The position numbers and the translations under genes are program-made. From Trueperaceae bacterium (GTDB taxonomy: Bacteria > Deinococcota > Deinococci > Deinococcales > Trueperaceae), in NCBI GenBank assembly GCA_036381595.1, contig DASVCN010000005.1, forward strand, positions 1 through 64,000: a stretch of 64,000 nt of DNA, written 5' to 3'. Shown here piece by piece: positions 43,045 to 53,345 of this stretch. Position 1 is the first letter of the stretch; each line of letters opens with the position of its first letter. The notes beneath the pieces are model-generated. The model was given only the letters and a program-made list of their open reading frames with translations. It was not told where the DNA came from and did not search any database.

Positions 43045-43983
43045 ATGATCATCAGTTTCAGCGGTGACCCGTTCCTGGCAACCCGCGCTGCCCGGCGCGA
43101 ACTGCGCGAACTGGGCCTGCGAGGACACGAGATAGTCGAGTTGGGCGAGGGCCTCGACCCCGAGGTGTTGAGGCGGCAGGGCGCTCAGGGCGGCCTCTTC
43201 GGTAGGGTAGGGCTGCTGCTCGACTTCGACCAGGCGTTCACCGGCAAGGCCGGCGTGAAGCCTCGCAACGACACTATCGCGGCACTTTCCGATGTCCCCG
43301 CAGAGACGATCGTGGCCGTCATCGACTCGAGCGCCAGCGCCTCGAGGCAGAAGCGCTACGCGGAGTTCGGAAGTCACCGGCACATGCCTACGCCCCGCTT
43401 CGGAGGACTCACACAGTGGGTGCGCGCGGAACTGCAGGAAGCGGGTGTCGACTTCGACGGGGACGTTCCCGGTGCCCTTGTGGATCTGTTCGGCGAGGAC
43501 CTGCCGGGCATAGCGTCGGAGGTCACCAAGTTACGGGTGCTCGGCGAGAAGCTGTCGGCCCAGCGGGTCCGTGAGATCGCCGGGCGTCTCGCGGCCCGGG
43601 GCGCCTTCGACCTCATCGAGGCGATCGCCCAGGGGGAGCCCGTGCGTGCCATCGAAGTCTGCGATTCGCTGGTCAGCCAGGGGGAGGCGGCGCCCCGGGT
43701 CATCGCCGCCCTCATCTGGCAGTACGGTCTGGTGGCTCGTTGCCTCGCCATGCTCGAGAGCAGGGGCAGGCTGAGTGAAGCGGAGGCGGCGCGCGAGCTG
43801 GGCGTCAAGCCGTTCGTGGCCAAGAAGAGCCTGGGGATCGCCGGCCGCCTCGACGAGAGCGGCCTGCGGCGCATCCTCATGACGATCCTCGAAGCCGACC
43901 GGGCGATGAAGTCGGGACGTGACGAGAGCTGGGCCCTGGAAGCCCTGGCCCTGGAGTTGAGCGGGCACCATGCCCGCGCATAG
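43045..43983 (+). CDS. holA: HolA, DNA polymerase III delta subunit
   Basis: 312 residues. It opens the beta clamp as part of the clamp-loader. The chain has the expected AAA-like first domain (MIISFSGDPFLATRAARREL, and EIVELGEGLDPEVLRRQGAQGGLFGRVGLLLDF), the helical lid DVPGALVDLFGEDLPGIASEVTKL (about residues 143-166) and the C-terminal collar with GEAAPRVIAALIWQYGLVARCLAML and LMTILEADRAMKSG. Key motifs are diffuse in this family, so the call rests on the whole pattern and length. GGGAG ribosome site 10 nt before the start. Confidence 0.9.
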   Translation: MIISFSGDPFLATRAARRELRELGLRGHEIVELGEGLDPEVLRRQGAQGGLFGRVGLLLDFDQAFTGKAGVKPRNDTIAALSDVPAETIVAVIDSSASASRQKRYAEFGSHRHMPTPRFGGLTQWVRAELQEAGVDFDGDVPGALVDLFGEDLPGIASEVTKLRVLGEKLSAQRVREIAGRLAARGAFDLIEAIAQGEPVRAIEVCDSLVSQGEAAPRVIAALIWQYGLVARCLAMLESRGRLSEAEAARELGVKPFVAKKSLGIAGRLDESGLRRILMTILEADRAMKSGRDESWALEALALELSGHHARA

Positions 43984-44025
43984 CCTCAGGCCGAGGCCTA
44001 CGGCGCCTCGGAGCTGGGGCATCGC

Positions 44026-44607
44026 TCAGACGTCGCCGCCGGTGTTCCTGTCCTGCGGCAGCTCGCCTCCCTCGGTCCTGATCGTGTCTTCCGGAGGGTT
44101 CCCGAGCCTCTCGGAAACGTCTACCAGAGTGTCGTAGATCTCCTGAGCGTCCTCGTCCTCGGCGCGCCCCAGCCAGTCGTAGGCGTCGGCGACCAGTTCC
44201 TCCATGCGTCTCGCCAGTTCGTCTCTGTCGGCCATGTCCTCGTACCTCTTGGTCAGGGGCGTGTCGTGGATCCCGTCGCCCCACGGGTCGTCGTCATCGT
44301 GGTTGCGCGGTTCGTCCTCGTCACCGCGAGCGTCGGCCGTGTCCTGCCGAACGTACTCCTCGATATCGCTTCGCGAGCGGTCGTTGGCCGCCTGGGTGTC
44401 GAAGTCGGGGTCGGCGTCGCCCAGGTCGACAATTTCCTCGTCGTAACCGGCGTCCTCGTCCCTGGGGTCGCTCACCCGGTCGAGTTGCGCCAGCTCGTCG
44501 TCGGCGTCCGTCTCGGCCGGCTCGGGTTCGAAGTTCTGACGGTCGTGATACGGGTTCGGCTCCGACTGGTGGACCTCGCGGAGCGTCCGCTTGTCGTGAT
44601 CTCTCAT
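44026..44607 (-). CDS. Highly acidic hydrophilic protein, unknown function
   Basis: 193 residues from ATG 44607, which has a GGGAGG site upstream; the earlier in-frame start is not supported. Very rich in Asp and Glu (for example RNHDDDDPWGDGIHD and DLGDADPDFD), with no hydrophobic segment and probably largely disordered up to residue 125. The C-terminal 65 residues (ELARRMEELVADAYDWLGRAEDEDAQEIYDTLVDVSERL) could form two helices. Such acidic proteins may buffer cations or bind basic partners, but I recognise no family. It follows xylB by 211 nt in the same direction; the gap shows no clear promoter. Confidence 0.75.
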   Translation of the reverse strand: MRDHDKRTLREVHQSEPNPYHDRQNFEPEPAETDADDELAQLDRVSDPRDEDAGYDEEIVDLGDADPDFDTQAANDRSRSDIEEYVRQDTADARGDEDEPRNHDDDDPWGDGIHDTPLTKRYEDMADRDELARRMEELVADAYDWLGRAEDEDAQEIYDTLVDVSERLGNPPEDTIRTEGGELPQDRNTGGDV

Positions 44608-44818
44608 GCTGCCTCCCGACGCGGCGCCGCCGGCTCGTGTACTCGGCCGCAAGCGCGCGTTCCCTCCGCCCACCGTAACGAACCGGAGTGAGGGGCAGAT
44701 GGACCTGGTCCACAATGAGCGCCGGTACGACCCGCTCATCGGAACGCCCCTCCGTGCCCGCTCTCGTCCGGGGGCGCCGGAGCAGGCGCAGATCTCGGGC
44801 CTGACCGTCAGTGACCTG

Positions 44819-46252
44819 TCAGGGGCCCAGTCGCCGGTACCGTGCGTAGGCTTCCTCGAACGGCTCGAAGTCGCCCGGTTCGATCCAGTCGATCCCATCA
44901 AGCGTATGAGGCGGCCGCCCACCGAGGCTCTCTAGCGCCAGCCGAGCCGCCCCGTAGGCGGGGCCGCTCTCCGATCCGCTCCGCCCCAGCGGCAACTGCA
45001 GAACATCGGCCACCATCTGGCTCCACACGGGCGATCTTGCGCCGCCGCCGGTCAGCAGCGCCTGCTCTGGAGCGCCGAGCGGCTCCATCACTTGCAGCGC
45101 CTCACGGAGGCTGAAGGCCACTCCTTCCAGAACCGCGCGCGCCATCTCGGGGAGCCCGGCCGCCAAGCTGAGGCCGTGGAACGAAGCCCGCAGCGACGGA
45201 TCGAGGTGTGGCGTCCTCTCGCCCGACAGGTACGGCTTGAATGTGACGCCCATGGCTCCAGTCGGAACCTGTGCGGCTAACCCGACCAATTCCTCAACGG
45301 TCCGATCGGGGGCAAGCTTCTCGCGGAACCACCCCAGGCTGCCTGCCGCAGCCAGCGTCACTCCCAGCAGGAAGAAGCCTCCATCGGCGTGGCAGAAGAG
45401 GTGCAGGCGCCCCTGAGGGTCGGGTCGCGGAGTGCCCCTGGGCGCGGAGATGACGCCGGAGGTGCCCAAGCTCACGCTTCCCAGCTGCGGCCGCTCGCTC
45501 GAGAGGCCCAGCCCGTAGGCGGCGGCGGCGTTGTCGCCCGCGCCCGCGACCACATCGAGCCCGGGAGGCAGGCCGAGTTCGGCGGCAACTGCCGGCTGGA
45601 CCGCCCCCACCACGGCCTTCGACGGCATCACCTGCGGCCAGCGGCGCGCGTCGATGCCCAGGGCGTCGAGGATGTCGGCGTCCCAGGCCTGGGCGTGGAG
45701 GTTGAAGGCGTTGGACCCGGAGGCGTCGCACGGTTCGGCGAACAGTTCCCCCGTAAGCCGGTAGCCGATGAAGTCCTTGGGGAAGAGGACGTGCCGGGTG
45801 CGTTCGAAGTTCTCCGGCTCCGCTTGCCTCAGCCACACGACTTTGGCCAGTTGGAAGCCGGTGATGGCGGGGTTGCCCGTTCGCTCGATCATCTCCCGGC
45901 TCGGTACCGCCGCTTCGATGGTCCGAACGGCATCGCCGGTTCGCTGGTCGTTCCAGAGGATCGCGGGTCGCACGACCTCACCATGCTCGTCCACCGCCAC
46001 CATCCCGTGCATCTGGCCGGAGAGACCGAGCGCCCGCGGCTCGAACTCGCCCGCGACGTCTTGGGCGAGTTGCCGGAGCGCCGAGCGGGCAGCCTCCCAC
46101 CACTCCTCGGGTCGCTGTTCGCTCCAGCCTGGACGGGGAGTGAGCAGTGGGTAGGTCCTGTCGCACCGGGCGATCACCTCACCCGATTCGTCCACGGCGA
46201 CGGCTTTCAGGGCAGAGGTGCCAACGTCCAGGCCCAGCGCCGCTCCTCTCAT
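44819..46252 (-). CDS. xylB: Xylulokinase (FGGY family)
   Basis: 477 residues. Phosphorylates D-xylulose to xylulose 5-phosphate for the pentose phosphate pathway. N-terminal ATP-site motif LGLDVGTSALKAV (about residues 6-18), the xylulokinase-type substrate motif GLSGQMHGMVAVD (about 78-90), KDFIGYRLTGE, and the catalytic-domain GAGDNAAAAYG and LTGGGARSPVWSQMVADVL near the C-terminus. Last of the seven-gene operon, 31 nt after xylA. Sugar-phosphate kinases of this family can also act on related ketoses. Confidence 0.94.
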   Translation of the reverse strand: MRGAALGLDVGTSALKAVAVDESGEVIARCDRTYPLLTPRPGWSEQRPEEWWEAARSALRQLAQDVAGEFEPRALGLSGQMHGMVAVDEHGEVVRPAILWNDQRTGDAVRTIEAAVPSREMIERTGNPAITGFQLAKVVWLRQAEPENFERTRHVLFPKDFIGYRLTGELFAEPCDASGSNAFNLHAQAWDADILDALGIDARRWPQVMPSKAVVGAVQPAVAAELGLPPGLDVVAGAGDNAAAAYGLGLSSERPQLGSVSLGTSGVISAPRGTPRPDPQGRLHLFCHADGGFFLLGVTLAAAGSLGWFREKLAPDRTVEELVGLAAQVPTGAMGVTFKPYLSGERTPHLDPSLRASFHGLSLAAGLPEMARAVLEGVAFSLREALQVMEPLGAPEQALLTGGGARSPVWSQMVADVLQLPLGRSGSESGPAYGAARLALESLGGRPPHTLDGIDWIEPGDFEPFEEAYARYRRLGP

Positions 46253-46283
46253 CTGTTCCGACCGGTGGCGGGCCGGTACTCCA

Positions 46284-47450
46284 TCAGCGCACCCCCAGCA
46301 GCAGTTCCACGGTCAGCTGGTCGATCCGTTCGAGGCCTGCTCCCCTGCGGCGCAAGGCATCCTCGTCGAACGAAAGCGTCTTGAGCCGTTCGGCGTTCTG
46401 GCGGGAGTAGCGGGTGAGGGAATCGAGCTCTGGCTCCTCGACGCGGTAGGCCGCCAGCGCCTCCTGGATCTCAGGGTCGGCCTCGAACCGCTCGACCTTC
46501 TCCTTGAGTATCAGGTAGCTCCGCATGCAGCCCCTGGCGAACTGCCAGACACCCTCCTCGTCCTCGGTACGGAGGGCGTGCGCGTCGAAGTGACGGGGCC
46601 CGTCGTAACCGCCCTTCTCCAGCAGTTGCACGGTGAAGAACGCAGCCTTCTGATTCTCCGCGGCGAAGCGGAGGTCCTGGTCGAAACGAGCCATCTTCTG
46701 GTCGTTGAGGTCGATGTGGAAGAGCTTGCCCGCGTCGAGTGCCTGGGCGACCGCGTGGGGGAAGGAGAGACCGGCCATCGTCTCGTGCGCGAACTCGGGG
46801 TTGACCCCCACCATCTCCGGCCGCTCCAGAGTCGCTATGAAGCCGAGCATGGAGCCGACGGTCGGGAAGAAGAGATCTCCCCGCGGCTCGTTCGGCTTGG
46901 GTTCGAGCGCGAACCGGTAACCGTACCCCTGGTCCTCGGAGTAGGCGCAGAGGAAGTCGAGCGCTTCGCGGAACCAGGCCAGCGAGTCGAGCAGCTTGCC
47001 GGCCGCGTCCACCTCCGAGCCCTCACGTCCGCCCCAGAAGACGTAGGTCCTGGCGCCGACCTCGGCGCCGAGGTCCATCGCGCGCATGACCTTCTGTAGC
47101 GCGTAGCCGCGCACTCGAGCGTCGGCGCTGGTGAAGGCGCCGTCGCGGAACGCAGGGTCGGAGAAGAGGTTGGTGGTTGCCATGGGCACGACCAGCCCGT
47201 TGTCGTCGAGCGCCGCCTTGAACTCCCGAACTATGCGGTCGCGTTCGGCGGAGCTGGCGCCCGCGGGCACGAGGTCGTTGTCGTGGAAGTTGACGCCCCA
47301 GGCGCCCAGTTCGGCGAGCTTCTCGACGATCCTCACCGGCGCGATGGGTGAGCGGGTCGCCTCGCCGAACGGGTCTCTGCCCACGTTCCCGACGGTCCAG
47401 AGGCCGAACGTGAACTTGTGCTCGGGCCGCGGCCGGTAGTCGCTGGTCAC
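46284..47450 (-). CDS. xylA: Xylose isomerase (Thermus type)
   Basis: 388 residues from GTG 47450, overlapping the upstream oxidoreductase stop by GTGA; the longer frame is out-of-phase oxidoreductase sequence. Converts D-xylose to D-xylulose, metal-dependent TIM barrel. [21 protein letters not shown] (about residues 13-33) has the Asn-Val wording known from Thermus; catalytic His in [11 protein letters not shown] (about 51-61), metal/catalytic motifs [12 protein letters not shown] (about 179-190) and [15 protein letters not shown] (about 241-255). It can also isomerise glucose. Confidence 0.95.
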   Translation of the reverse strand: MTSDYRPRPEHKFTFGLWTVGNVGRDPFGEATRSPIAPVRIVEKLAELGAWGVNFHDNDLVPAGASSAERDRIVREFKAALDDNGLVVPMATTNLFSDPAFRDGAFTSADARVRGYALQKVMRAMDLGAEVGARTYVFWGGREGSEVDAAGKLLDSLAWFREALDFLCAYSEDQGYGYRFALEPKPNEPRGDLFFPTVGSMLGFIATLERPEMVGVNPEFAHETMAGLSFPHAVAQALDAGKLFHIDLNDQKMARFDQDLRFAAENQKAAFFTVQLLEKGGYDGPRHFDAHALRTEDEEGVWQFARGCMRSYLILKEKVERFEADPEIQEALAAYRVEEPELDSLTRYSRQNAERLKTLSFDEDALRRRGAGLERIDQLTVELLLGVR

Positions 47451-48613
47451 GCCAGGCTCCCGGCCGGAGACCAGGCCGCCGGCGTCCACTTCCTGTCGCT
47501 GCGACTGCTCTCGACCGTCTTCTCGATGAAGTGCACGCCCCTGGCGCCGTCCACCACCGTCGGGTAGTCGGCCTCCTGACCGCGGATGGCGGCGGCGACG
47601 TTGCCGTAGACATTGGCGAACGCCTCGATGAATGCCTCCGGGTGCCCAGACGGCAGCCGGCTGTGAGCCATCGACGCTTTGCTCAGGTAGCCTCCGCCGT
47701 TGCGCGTGTAGATCTGCGCGGGTCCCTCCAGCGGCTTGAAGACGAGCTGGTTGGGATCCTCCTGGCGCCAGGCGATCGACCCCTCGCTGCCGTAGACGCG
47801 GATCCGCAAGTCGTTCTCCTCGCCCACCTCGATCTGGGAGGCGATGAGCACCCCGCGCGCTCCCCCCTGGTAGCGGATGAGCAGGTTGGCATCGTCGTCG
47901 AGCCGGCGTCCGGGTACGAAGGTGGTGAGTTCGGCGCATACCGACTCCAACTCCAGGCCGGTGATGGTGGCGACGAGGTTCTCGGCGTGCGAGCCGATAT
48001 CGCCGATCGCGCCGCCGATGCCGCTCCGCTCCGGATCGGTCCGCCACTCGGCCTGCTTGGCGCCCTGATCCTCGAGCTTCGTGGCCAGCCAGCCCTGGTT
48101 GTACTCGACGATGACCTTGCGGAGTTCACCCAGCATCCCCTGACGCACCATGTCGCGCGCCTGCTTCACCATCGGATACCCCGTGTAGTTGTAGGTGACC
48201 GCGAAGACGACACCCTTCGCCTGCGCCGCCTCGACGAGATCGAGTGCCTTGTCGGTGGAGGTGGTGAGCGGCTTGTCGCAGATCACGTTGATCCCCGCCT
48301 CGACGAACGCCTTGGCGACCGGGTGATGGACGTGGTTGGGAGTAACTATAGAGACGGCGTCTATCCGCTCACCCTCGAGCAGGGCCCGCTCCCCCTGCAG
48401 CATCTCCTCCCAGCTGCCGTAGTTGCGGTCGGCCGGCAGGCCCAGCTCCTTGCCCGACGCCTTCGCCTTGTCGGGGTCCGACGAGAGCGCGCCGGCCACC
48501 AGGTCGAAATTGCCGTCGAGCCGCGCCGCCATACGGTGTACGCCTCCGATGAAGGCGTCCCGGCCGCCCCCTACCATCCCCAGCTTGAGCGGACGTGCCG
48601 GCTCCCTGATCAC
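47447..48613 (-). CDS. Gfo/Idh/MocA family NAD(P)-dependent sugar oxidoreductase
   Basis: 388 residues from GTG 48613, overlapping the upstream gene stop by GTGA. N-terminal Rossmann fold [20 protein letters not shown] (about residues 10-29), CDKPLTT (about 113-119) with the catalytic Lys of the EKP-like motif in a DKP form, and the HxxD-like [23 protein letters not shown] (about 200-222). These enzymes oxidise sugars or cyclitols, often at C3. Together with the isomerase/epimerase partner 1 nt away in the operon this suggests keto-sugar chemistry. The exact substrate is open; it is not a xylose dehydrogenase of a Weimberg route, as XylA/XylB follow. Confidence 0.92.
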   Translation of the reverse strand: MIREPARPLKLGMVGGGRDAFIGGVHRMAARLDGNFDLVAGALSSDPDKAKASGKELGLPADRNYGSWEEMLQGERALLEGERIDAVSIVTPNHVHHPVAKAFVEAGINVICDKPLTTSTDKALDLVEAAQAKGVVFAVTYNYTGYPMVKQARDMVRQGMLGELRKVIVEYNQGWLATKLEDQGAKQAEWRTDPERSGIGGAIGDIGSHAENLVATITGLELESVCAELTTFVPGRRLDDDANLLIRYQGGARGVLIASQIEVGEENDLRIRVYGSEGSIAWRQEDPNQLVFKPLEGPAQIYTRNGGGYLSKASMAHSRLPSGHPEAFIEAFANVYGNVAAAIRGQEADYPTVVDGARGVHFIEKTVESSRSDRKWTPAAWSPAGSLA

Positions 48614-49617
48614 GCCTTCTCCTTCTCGAAGGCCGCGTCGAAAGCGACCGCGGAGGGCTCGAAGTCGAGCTGCGAGACGAAGGCGGCCGATTCGCGGGCC
48701 CCGTGCACCCGGTCCATGCGGCCGTCCTCCCACTCGACGGAGAGGGGTCCCGAGTAACCGATGTCGTTGAGGGCGACGATTATCTCCTCGAAGTCGATGT
48801 CCCCCCGACCCACGGAGCGGAAGTCCCAGTAGCGGCGGGCGTCACCGAAGCTGGTGTGACCGCCGAAGACCCCCGTGCTCCCGTCGCCGCGGCCCCACCA
48901 GACGTCCTTCATGTGGACGTGGAAGATGCGCCCGCTGAAGCGGCGGATGAAGGCGACGTAATCGACTCCCTGGTAGCCGAGGTGCGACGGATCGTAGTTG
49001 AAGCCGAAGCGGGGATGGTGCTTCACGGCTTCGAGCGCCCGCTCGGCCGAGGCGATGTCGAAGGCGATCTCGGTCGGATGCGCCTCGAGGGCGAAATTCA
49101 CCCCGGCGTCCTCGAAGGCGTCGAGGATAGGCAGCCAGCGGTCGGCGAAGTCACGGAATCCTGCATCCCAGTAGTCCTGGGTGGTGGGCGGGAAGGCGTA
49201 GAGCGAGTGCCAGATCGAGGACCCGGTGAAGCCGGTGACTACGTTCACCCCTAACCGCGCCGCAGCGCGGGCGGTGTCGATCATCTCCTGGGCGGCCCGC
49301 TGCCGCACCCCTTCGGGATCGCCGTCACCCCACACGTGCTCGGGCAGGATCGCCTGGTGGCGGGCATCGATCCTGTCGCACACCGCCTGACCCACGAGGT
49401 GATTGCCTATCGCCAGGCACTCGAGTCCGTTGCGATGGAGTATCTCGAGCTGGCGATCGACGTAGCCATCCTCGGTCAGGGCCCGACGCACCTCGAAGTG
49501 GTCTCCCCAGCAGGCCAGTTCGAGCCCGTCGTAGCCCATCTCTTTCGCCAGAGGGGCCAGACGTGCGAGGGGCAGGTCTGCCCACTGGCCGGTGAAGAGG
49601 GTTACTGGTCTTGCCAT
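48610..49617 (-). CDS. Sugar phosphate isomerase/epimerase (AP-endonuclease family 2 TIM barrel)
   Basis: 335 residues from ATG 49617, with GGAGG 5 nt upstream; upstream in-frame codons are less likely. TIM-barrel elements with metal ligands: [15 protein letters not shown] (about residues 29-43), [13 protein letters not shown] (about 165-177, Glu and His), [15 protein letters not shown] (about 200-214) and [12 protein letters not shown] (about 225-236). The family covers xylose isomerase-like barrels, IolE/IolI and the lyase partners of 3-keto-glycosides. It pairs with a Gfo/Idh dehydrogenase here, which is a common couple in cyclitol and glycoside breakdown. Function within this pathway is inferred. 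Confidence 0.9.
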   Translation of the reverse strand: MARPVTLFTGQWADLPLARLAPLAKEMGYDGLELACWGDHFEVRRALTEDGYVDRQLEILHRNGLECLAIGNHLVGQAVCDRIDARHQAILPEHVWGDGDPEGVRQRAAQEMIDTARAAARLGVNVVTGFTGSSIWHSLYAFPPTTQDYWDAGFRDFADRWLPILDAFEDAGVNFALEAHPTEIAFDIASAERALEAVKHHPRFGFNYDPSHLGYQGVDYVAFIRRFSGRIFHVHMKDVWWGRGDGSTGVFGGHTSFGDARRYWDFRSVGRGDIDFEEIIVALNDIGYSGPLSVEWEDGRMDRVHGARESAAFVSQLDFEPSAVAFDAAFEKEKA

Positions 49618-49637
49618 CCGTACCTCCTTGAACGAGC

Positions 49638-49700
49638 GGCTCGGGACGCTGGGCATCCCGAGCCGGAAACGTTGCTCAAGCGTTGGCGGCGTATGCCGCC
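49638..49700 (-). terminator. Two hairpins after the sugar-binding protein gene
   Basis: A perfect 6-bp stem (49685-49690 with 49695-49700, loop GTAT) and a perfect 9-bp stem (49638-49646 with 49656-49664) lie in the 99 nt between the binding-protein stop and the isomerase. No T tract. Placement implies message stabilisation or partial attenuation after the binding-protein gene. Confidence 0.75.
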
Positions 49701-49716
49701 GGAACTCCTGCTTCGG

Positions 49717-50661
49717 TCAGAAGGGCGAGTTGGGGAAGTAGTACCGCTCGGCGTTCTCCGGCGTGATGAGCACGGCGTCGAGGATGTACTCGCCCAGCAG
49801 CGGCGCGTCGTAGGCGAAGTGCTGCGCTGTGACCTGCATGGCCGTGGCGATCATCGCCGGCGGGTAGAGGACGTCGACCGGCACGGTCTCGTCACCCTCC
49901 ATGACGCGCTTGATCATCTCCTTCATGCCGGCGCCGCCGACTACGAACATCTCGTCGGTGCGGCCGGCCTGACGCAGCGCCTCGAGCACCCCGATGGCGA
50001 TGTCGTCATCCTGCGCCCAGACCGCGTCGATTTCGGGGAAGCGGGTGAGGAAGTCCTGCATCACCACGAAGCCGTCGTCTCGGTTCCAGTTGGCGTAGGC
50101 CGAATCGAGCACCTCGATGTCGGTCTCGGCGAGGACCTCCATGCAGGCGTCGAAGCGCTGGTTGTCGATCACGGTCGGGATGCCGCGGAGGATGACGATC
50201 TTCCCTTCACCACCCAGACGCTCGGCGATGTACTCGCACGACACCCGGCCCATGCCCGGGTTGTCGCCCGCGACGTAGATGTCGTGGATCGATGGGTCGA
50301 CCAGGCCACGGTCGACGACGGTGATGAACACTCCCTGCTGCTTCACCTGGGCCACGGGAGCGGTCAACGGATCGGACTCGAAGGGCAGGATGACCAGGGC
50401 GTCGATCTGCTCGATAGCCACCAGGTCCTGCAGGTCGTTGGCCTGTTCGCCCGAGCTGCCGGCGGTCACGACCACGAAGTCGATGTTCGGGTAGGTCTCC
50501 TCGAGATAGCCCTCGGCCCGGTCGGCCCAGTAGTTGACGCCCCCGGTCCAGCCGTGGGTCGCCGAGGGTATCGACACGCCGATTTTCACCTGCTCGTCCT
50601 GCGCGAACGCCGCGCCCGCCACCATGAGTACCAGTGTCATGAAAAGCATCGCTCGTTTCAT
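49717..50661 (-). CDS. Sugar ABC transporter periplasmic binding protein (ribose/xylose type)
   Basis: 314 residues with a Sec signal peptide MKRAMLFMTLVLMVAGAAFA (cut about residue 20). Mature domain is a type I periplasmic binding protein (Peripla_BP_4, RbsB/XylF-like): KIGVSIPSATHGWTGGVNYWA (about 26-46), DALVILPFESDPLTAPVAQVKQQGVFITVVDRG, and WAQDDDIAIGVLEALRQAG. It captures a monosaccharide or small glycoside. Trp and aromatic residues at the entrance (HGWTGGV) are typical of sugar stacking. The operon suggests xylose or a xyloside, unproven. Confidence 0.93.
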   Translation of the reverse strand: MKRAMLFMTLVLMVAGAAFAQDEQVKIGVSIPSATHGWTGGVNYWADRAEGYLEETYPNIDFVVVTAGSSGEQANDLQDLVAIEQIDALVILPFESDPLTAPVAQVKQQGVFITVVDRGLVDPSIHDIYVAGDNPGMGRVSCEYIAERLGGEGKIVILRGIPTVIDNQRFDACMEVLAETDIEVLDSAYANWNRDDGFVVMQDFLTRFPEIDAVWAQDDDIAIGVLEALRQAGRTDEMFVVGGAGMKEMIKRVMEGDETVPVDVLYPPAMIATAMQVTAQHFAYDAPLLGEYILDAVLITPENAERYYFPNSPF

Positions 50662-50768
50662 CTGTCGCTCCTCTCTAATCTGCTGCTGCCTCTGTTCCTG
50701 TTTCCGCCTCCGGAGTCTTCAGCTCCGTTGAACGCCTTGGGATTGAAGCGCCGAGGAACCACCCCCCT

Positions 50769-51761
50769 TCACTTGCGCCCCCTCTGCAGGAACACGGCGA
50801 CGATGATGATCACGCCCTGCACCGCTCCGTTGAGGTAGGGGCTTATGACGTCGGTGAGGTTCAGGACGTTGCCGATGGTCGAGAGCATGACGGCTCCGAC
50901 GACGGTTCCCCAGACGTGTCCGGAGCCGCCCTTCAGGGCGGTCCCGCCGATGATCACCGCGGCGATCGCCTCGAGCTCCCAGAGGATGCCGGTCGAACCG
51001 GACGCCGAGCCGAGCCTCGGCACGTATACGATCACAGCGAGCGCCACGCAGAGGCCCTGGATCACGTAAGTGAGCGTCTTGATGCGGCGAACGTCGATGG
51101 CCGAGTAGCTGGCCACCTGCTCGTTCGATCCGATGGCGTAGACGTAACGGCCGAAGCGGGTGCGATGCAGCACCACCGACGCGACGATCGCCACCGCCGC
51201 GAAGATGAGGATCGGGTAGGGGATGCCGAGGAAGTGCCCGTAGTAGACGGGCCGGTAGGCGCCCCTGAGCCCGAAGTCGAGCGAGAGGGTACCGCCGTCG
51301 GCAAGGTAGGTGACCACCGAACGGAAGATGCCGAGGGTTCCGAGCGTGACGATGAACGGCTCTATCCGCCCGCGAGTTATAGCGAGTCCGTTCAGGGCGC
51401 CCGCCGCCAGCCCCATCAGCAGAGCCAGCAGGATCCCCAGGAGGATCGTGAGCAGAGCGGAATCGACGTTGCCCACCAGCATGTTCATGCCGATGATCAT
51501 CACTCCGGCAAGGAGGGCTGCCATCGAACCAACCGAGAGGTCGATCCCCCCGGCGATGATCACGAACGTCGCTCCGACCGCGATTATGCCGATGAAGCAG
51601 GCGCGGGTGAGGACGTTGAAGAGGTTGATGGGGGAGAGGAAGACCGGGTTGATGATCGTTCCCAGGACGAAGAGGGCGATCAGGCCGACCAGGGGCGTGA
51701 GCACCTGCCAGTTGACGCCGTTTCGGCGGCGATCTGCGCCGGCTTCAAGCCGCTGCTGCAT
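50769..51761 (-). CDS. Sugar ABC transporter permease (RbsC/XylH family)
   Basis: 330 residues, about nine membrane helices. Family stretch [28 protein letters not shown] (about residues 60-87), [28 protein letters not shown] (about 125-152) and [24 protein letters not shown] near the C-terminus. A homodimer of this protein makes the channel. Its 5' end overlaps the ATPase gene by 17 nt and the binding-protein gene follows after 107 nt, so all are on one transcript. Confidence 0.94.
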   Translation of the reverse strand: MQQRLEAGADRRRNGVNWQVLTPLVGLIALFVLGTIINPVFLSPINLFNVLTRACFIGIIAVGATFVIIAGGIDLSVGSMAALLAGVMIIGMNMLVGNVDSALLTILLGILLALLMGLAAGALNGLAITRGRIEPFIVTLGTLGIFRSVVTYLADGGTLSLDFGLRGAYRPVYYGHFLGIPYPILIFAAVAIVASVVLHRTRFGRYVYAIGSNEQVASYSAIDVRRIKTLTYVIQGLCVALAVIVYVPRLGSASGSTGILWELEAIAAVIIGGTALKGGSGHVWGTVVGAVMLSTIGNVLNLTDVISPYLNGAVQGVIIIVAVFLQRGRK

Positions 51762-53259
51762 CGACGGCCCCCTGTTCCTTCAGACCCGTGGCGTACTGCA
51801 TGATCTCTTCCTCGTTGATCTGGGCGCCCGAGAGGACCCCGGTTATCCTGCCGCTGCGCATGACCGCCACCCGGTGGGCGAGCCCGACGATCTCCGGGAG
51901 TTCGGAGGAGATGAGGATCAGCGACTTGCCCTGCTTCAGGAGCTCGTCCATGTAGAAGTAGATCTGCCGTTTCGTGCCGACGTCGATCCCTCTCGTAGGC
52001 TCGTCGAGCACGATTATCTCCGGTTGGGCGCGCATTATCTTGGCGAGCACCAGCTTCTGCTGGTTGCCGCCCGAGAGCGTGCCGGCGCGCGCCTCCTCGG
52101 ATGGGGCGCGGATGTCGAACTCGTCCATCGATTCCCGAAGCGCTGACTGCTCACCGGCACGGTCCAGGAACGGCCTGGCGAAGAGCTCCAGCGAAGCAAG
52201 GGTGAGGTTGGGCCTGAGCGGCATGTTGCCGAGCACCCCTTTACCCTTGCGGTCCTCGCTCAGGTACATGATCCCCAGGCGCTTGGCGTCCCCATAACGG
52301 CGGATCCTCACTGGTTCGCCCTCCAACAGCACTTCACCGTGCGCCGGGCGTAGTCCCAGGACGCCTTCGAGAAGTTCGGTGCGGCCTGCCCCGATGAGGC
52401 CGGCGAAACCGAGGACCTCGCCGCGGCGCAGCGAGAAGGAGGCGTTCTCGACGAAGCCCGGGACGTGCATGCCCCGCACTTCGAGCACCGTCTCGCGATG
52501 CTCGGTTTCCCGCTTCGGAGGGTACATGTCGGCGAGCTCCCGTCCCACCATCAGTCGAGCCATCTCGGCCTCGCTCAGGTTCGCGGCCAGGTCGGTAACG
52601 ACCCGCTCCCCGTCGCGCAGGATCGTGACCCGATCGGCGATCTTCTTGATCTCGTCGAGCTTGTGGGAGACGAAGACGATCGCTACCCCCCGCTCCTTGA
52701 GTTCCCTCACGAGGCGGAACAGGACTTCGGTCTCATTGCCGGTCAGCACGTCGGTGGGCTCGTCCATGAAGAGCACCTTCACCTCGCGTGAGACGGCCTT
52801 GGCTATCTCCACCATCTGCTTCTGTGAGACCGCCAGACGCCGGACCGGGACAGTGGTATCGAGCGGAGAGTTGAGGCTCTGCAGGAGTTCGTCGGCCCGC
52901 CTGCGCATGGCTGCCCTGTCGAGGAAGGGACCTCTGCGGAGCTCCCTGCCCAGGAAGATGTTCTCCTCGGCCGAGAGGTCTTCCGCCAGGTTGAACTCCT
53001 GATGGATGAGGACGATTCCCCGCTCTTCCGCGTCGCCCGAGCCGGTGAAGTAGACCCGCTCGCCAGCGACCAGGATCTCCCCACTCGACGGCGCCAAGTA
53101 TCCCGCCAGCATCTTCATCAGCGTCGACTTGCCCGCCCCGTTCTCACCGAGGATGGCGTGCACCTCGCCCGTCTTCACTTCGATATCGACCGCATGGACG
53201 ACCTCCACGGGGCCGAAGCTCTTGGACAGGTTGACGCCTTCGATGGCAGTTTCGCTCAC
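51745..53259 (-). CDS. Sugar ABC transporter ATPase, two-domain (RbsA/XylG family)
   Basis: 504 residues, two ATPase domains in one chain. First: Walker [10 protein letters not shown] (about 38-46), Walker [15 protein letters not shown] (about 160-173; the usual Ala-Ala is Asp-Val). Second: degenerate Walker [10 protein letters not shown] (about 286-294), signature LSGGNQQKL (about 393-401) and [14 protein letters not shown]. Degeneration of the second Walker A is normal in this family. First gene of the sugar operon, starting 62 nt from the operator. Confidence 0.95.
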   Translation of the reverse strand: MSETAIEGVNLSKSFGPVEVVHAVDIEVKTGEVHAILGENGAGKSTLMKMLAGYLAPSSGEILVAGERVYFTGSGDAEERGIVLIHQEFNLAEDLSAEENIFLGRELRRGPFLDRAAMRRRADELLQSLNSPLDTTVPVRRLAVSQKQMVEIAKAVSREVKVLFMDEPTDVLTGNETEVLFRLVRELKERGVAIVFVSHKLDEIKKIADRVTILRDGERVVTDLAANLSEAEMARLMVGRELADMYPPKRETEHRETVLEVRGMHVPGFVENASFSLRRGEVLGFAGLIGAGRTELLEGVLGLRPAHGEVLLEGEPVRIRRYGDAKRLGIMYLSEDRKGKGVLGNMPLRPNLTLASLELFARPFLDRAGEQSALRESMDEFDIRAPSEEARAGTLSGGNQQKLVLAKIMRAQPEIIVLDEPTRGIDVGTKRQIYFYMDELLKQGKSLILISSELPEIVGLAHRVAVMRSGRITGVLSGAQINEEEIMQYATGLKEQGAVDAAAA

Positions 53260-53320
53260 GTTACTTCGCCTCTTGGGCCTATGCGGACGGGGCTGCTTGC
53301 TCGCCCTGGCGTCCAGGACG

Positions 53321-53345
53321 AATTAAATTGACTGTCAAATTAATT
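53321..53345. promoter_or_regulatory. Predicted ROK-repressor operator, 25-bp palindrome
   Basis: AATTAAATTGAC, a central T, then GTCAAATTAATT: eleven of twelve positions are symmetric, in an AT-rich island within GC-rich DNA, between the divergent sugar operon and the ROK gene. It covers the -35 box of the ROK promoter. AT-rich palindromes of this kind are typical binding sites of XylR/ROK repressors. Confidence 0.85.

Noticed and set aside
46284-48047. Longer xylA frame with 199 extra N-terminal residues
   Set aside because: The extra part is the oxidoreductase gene read out of phase; GTG at 47450 overlaps the upstream stop and gives the normal XylA length.
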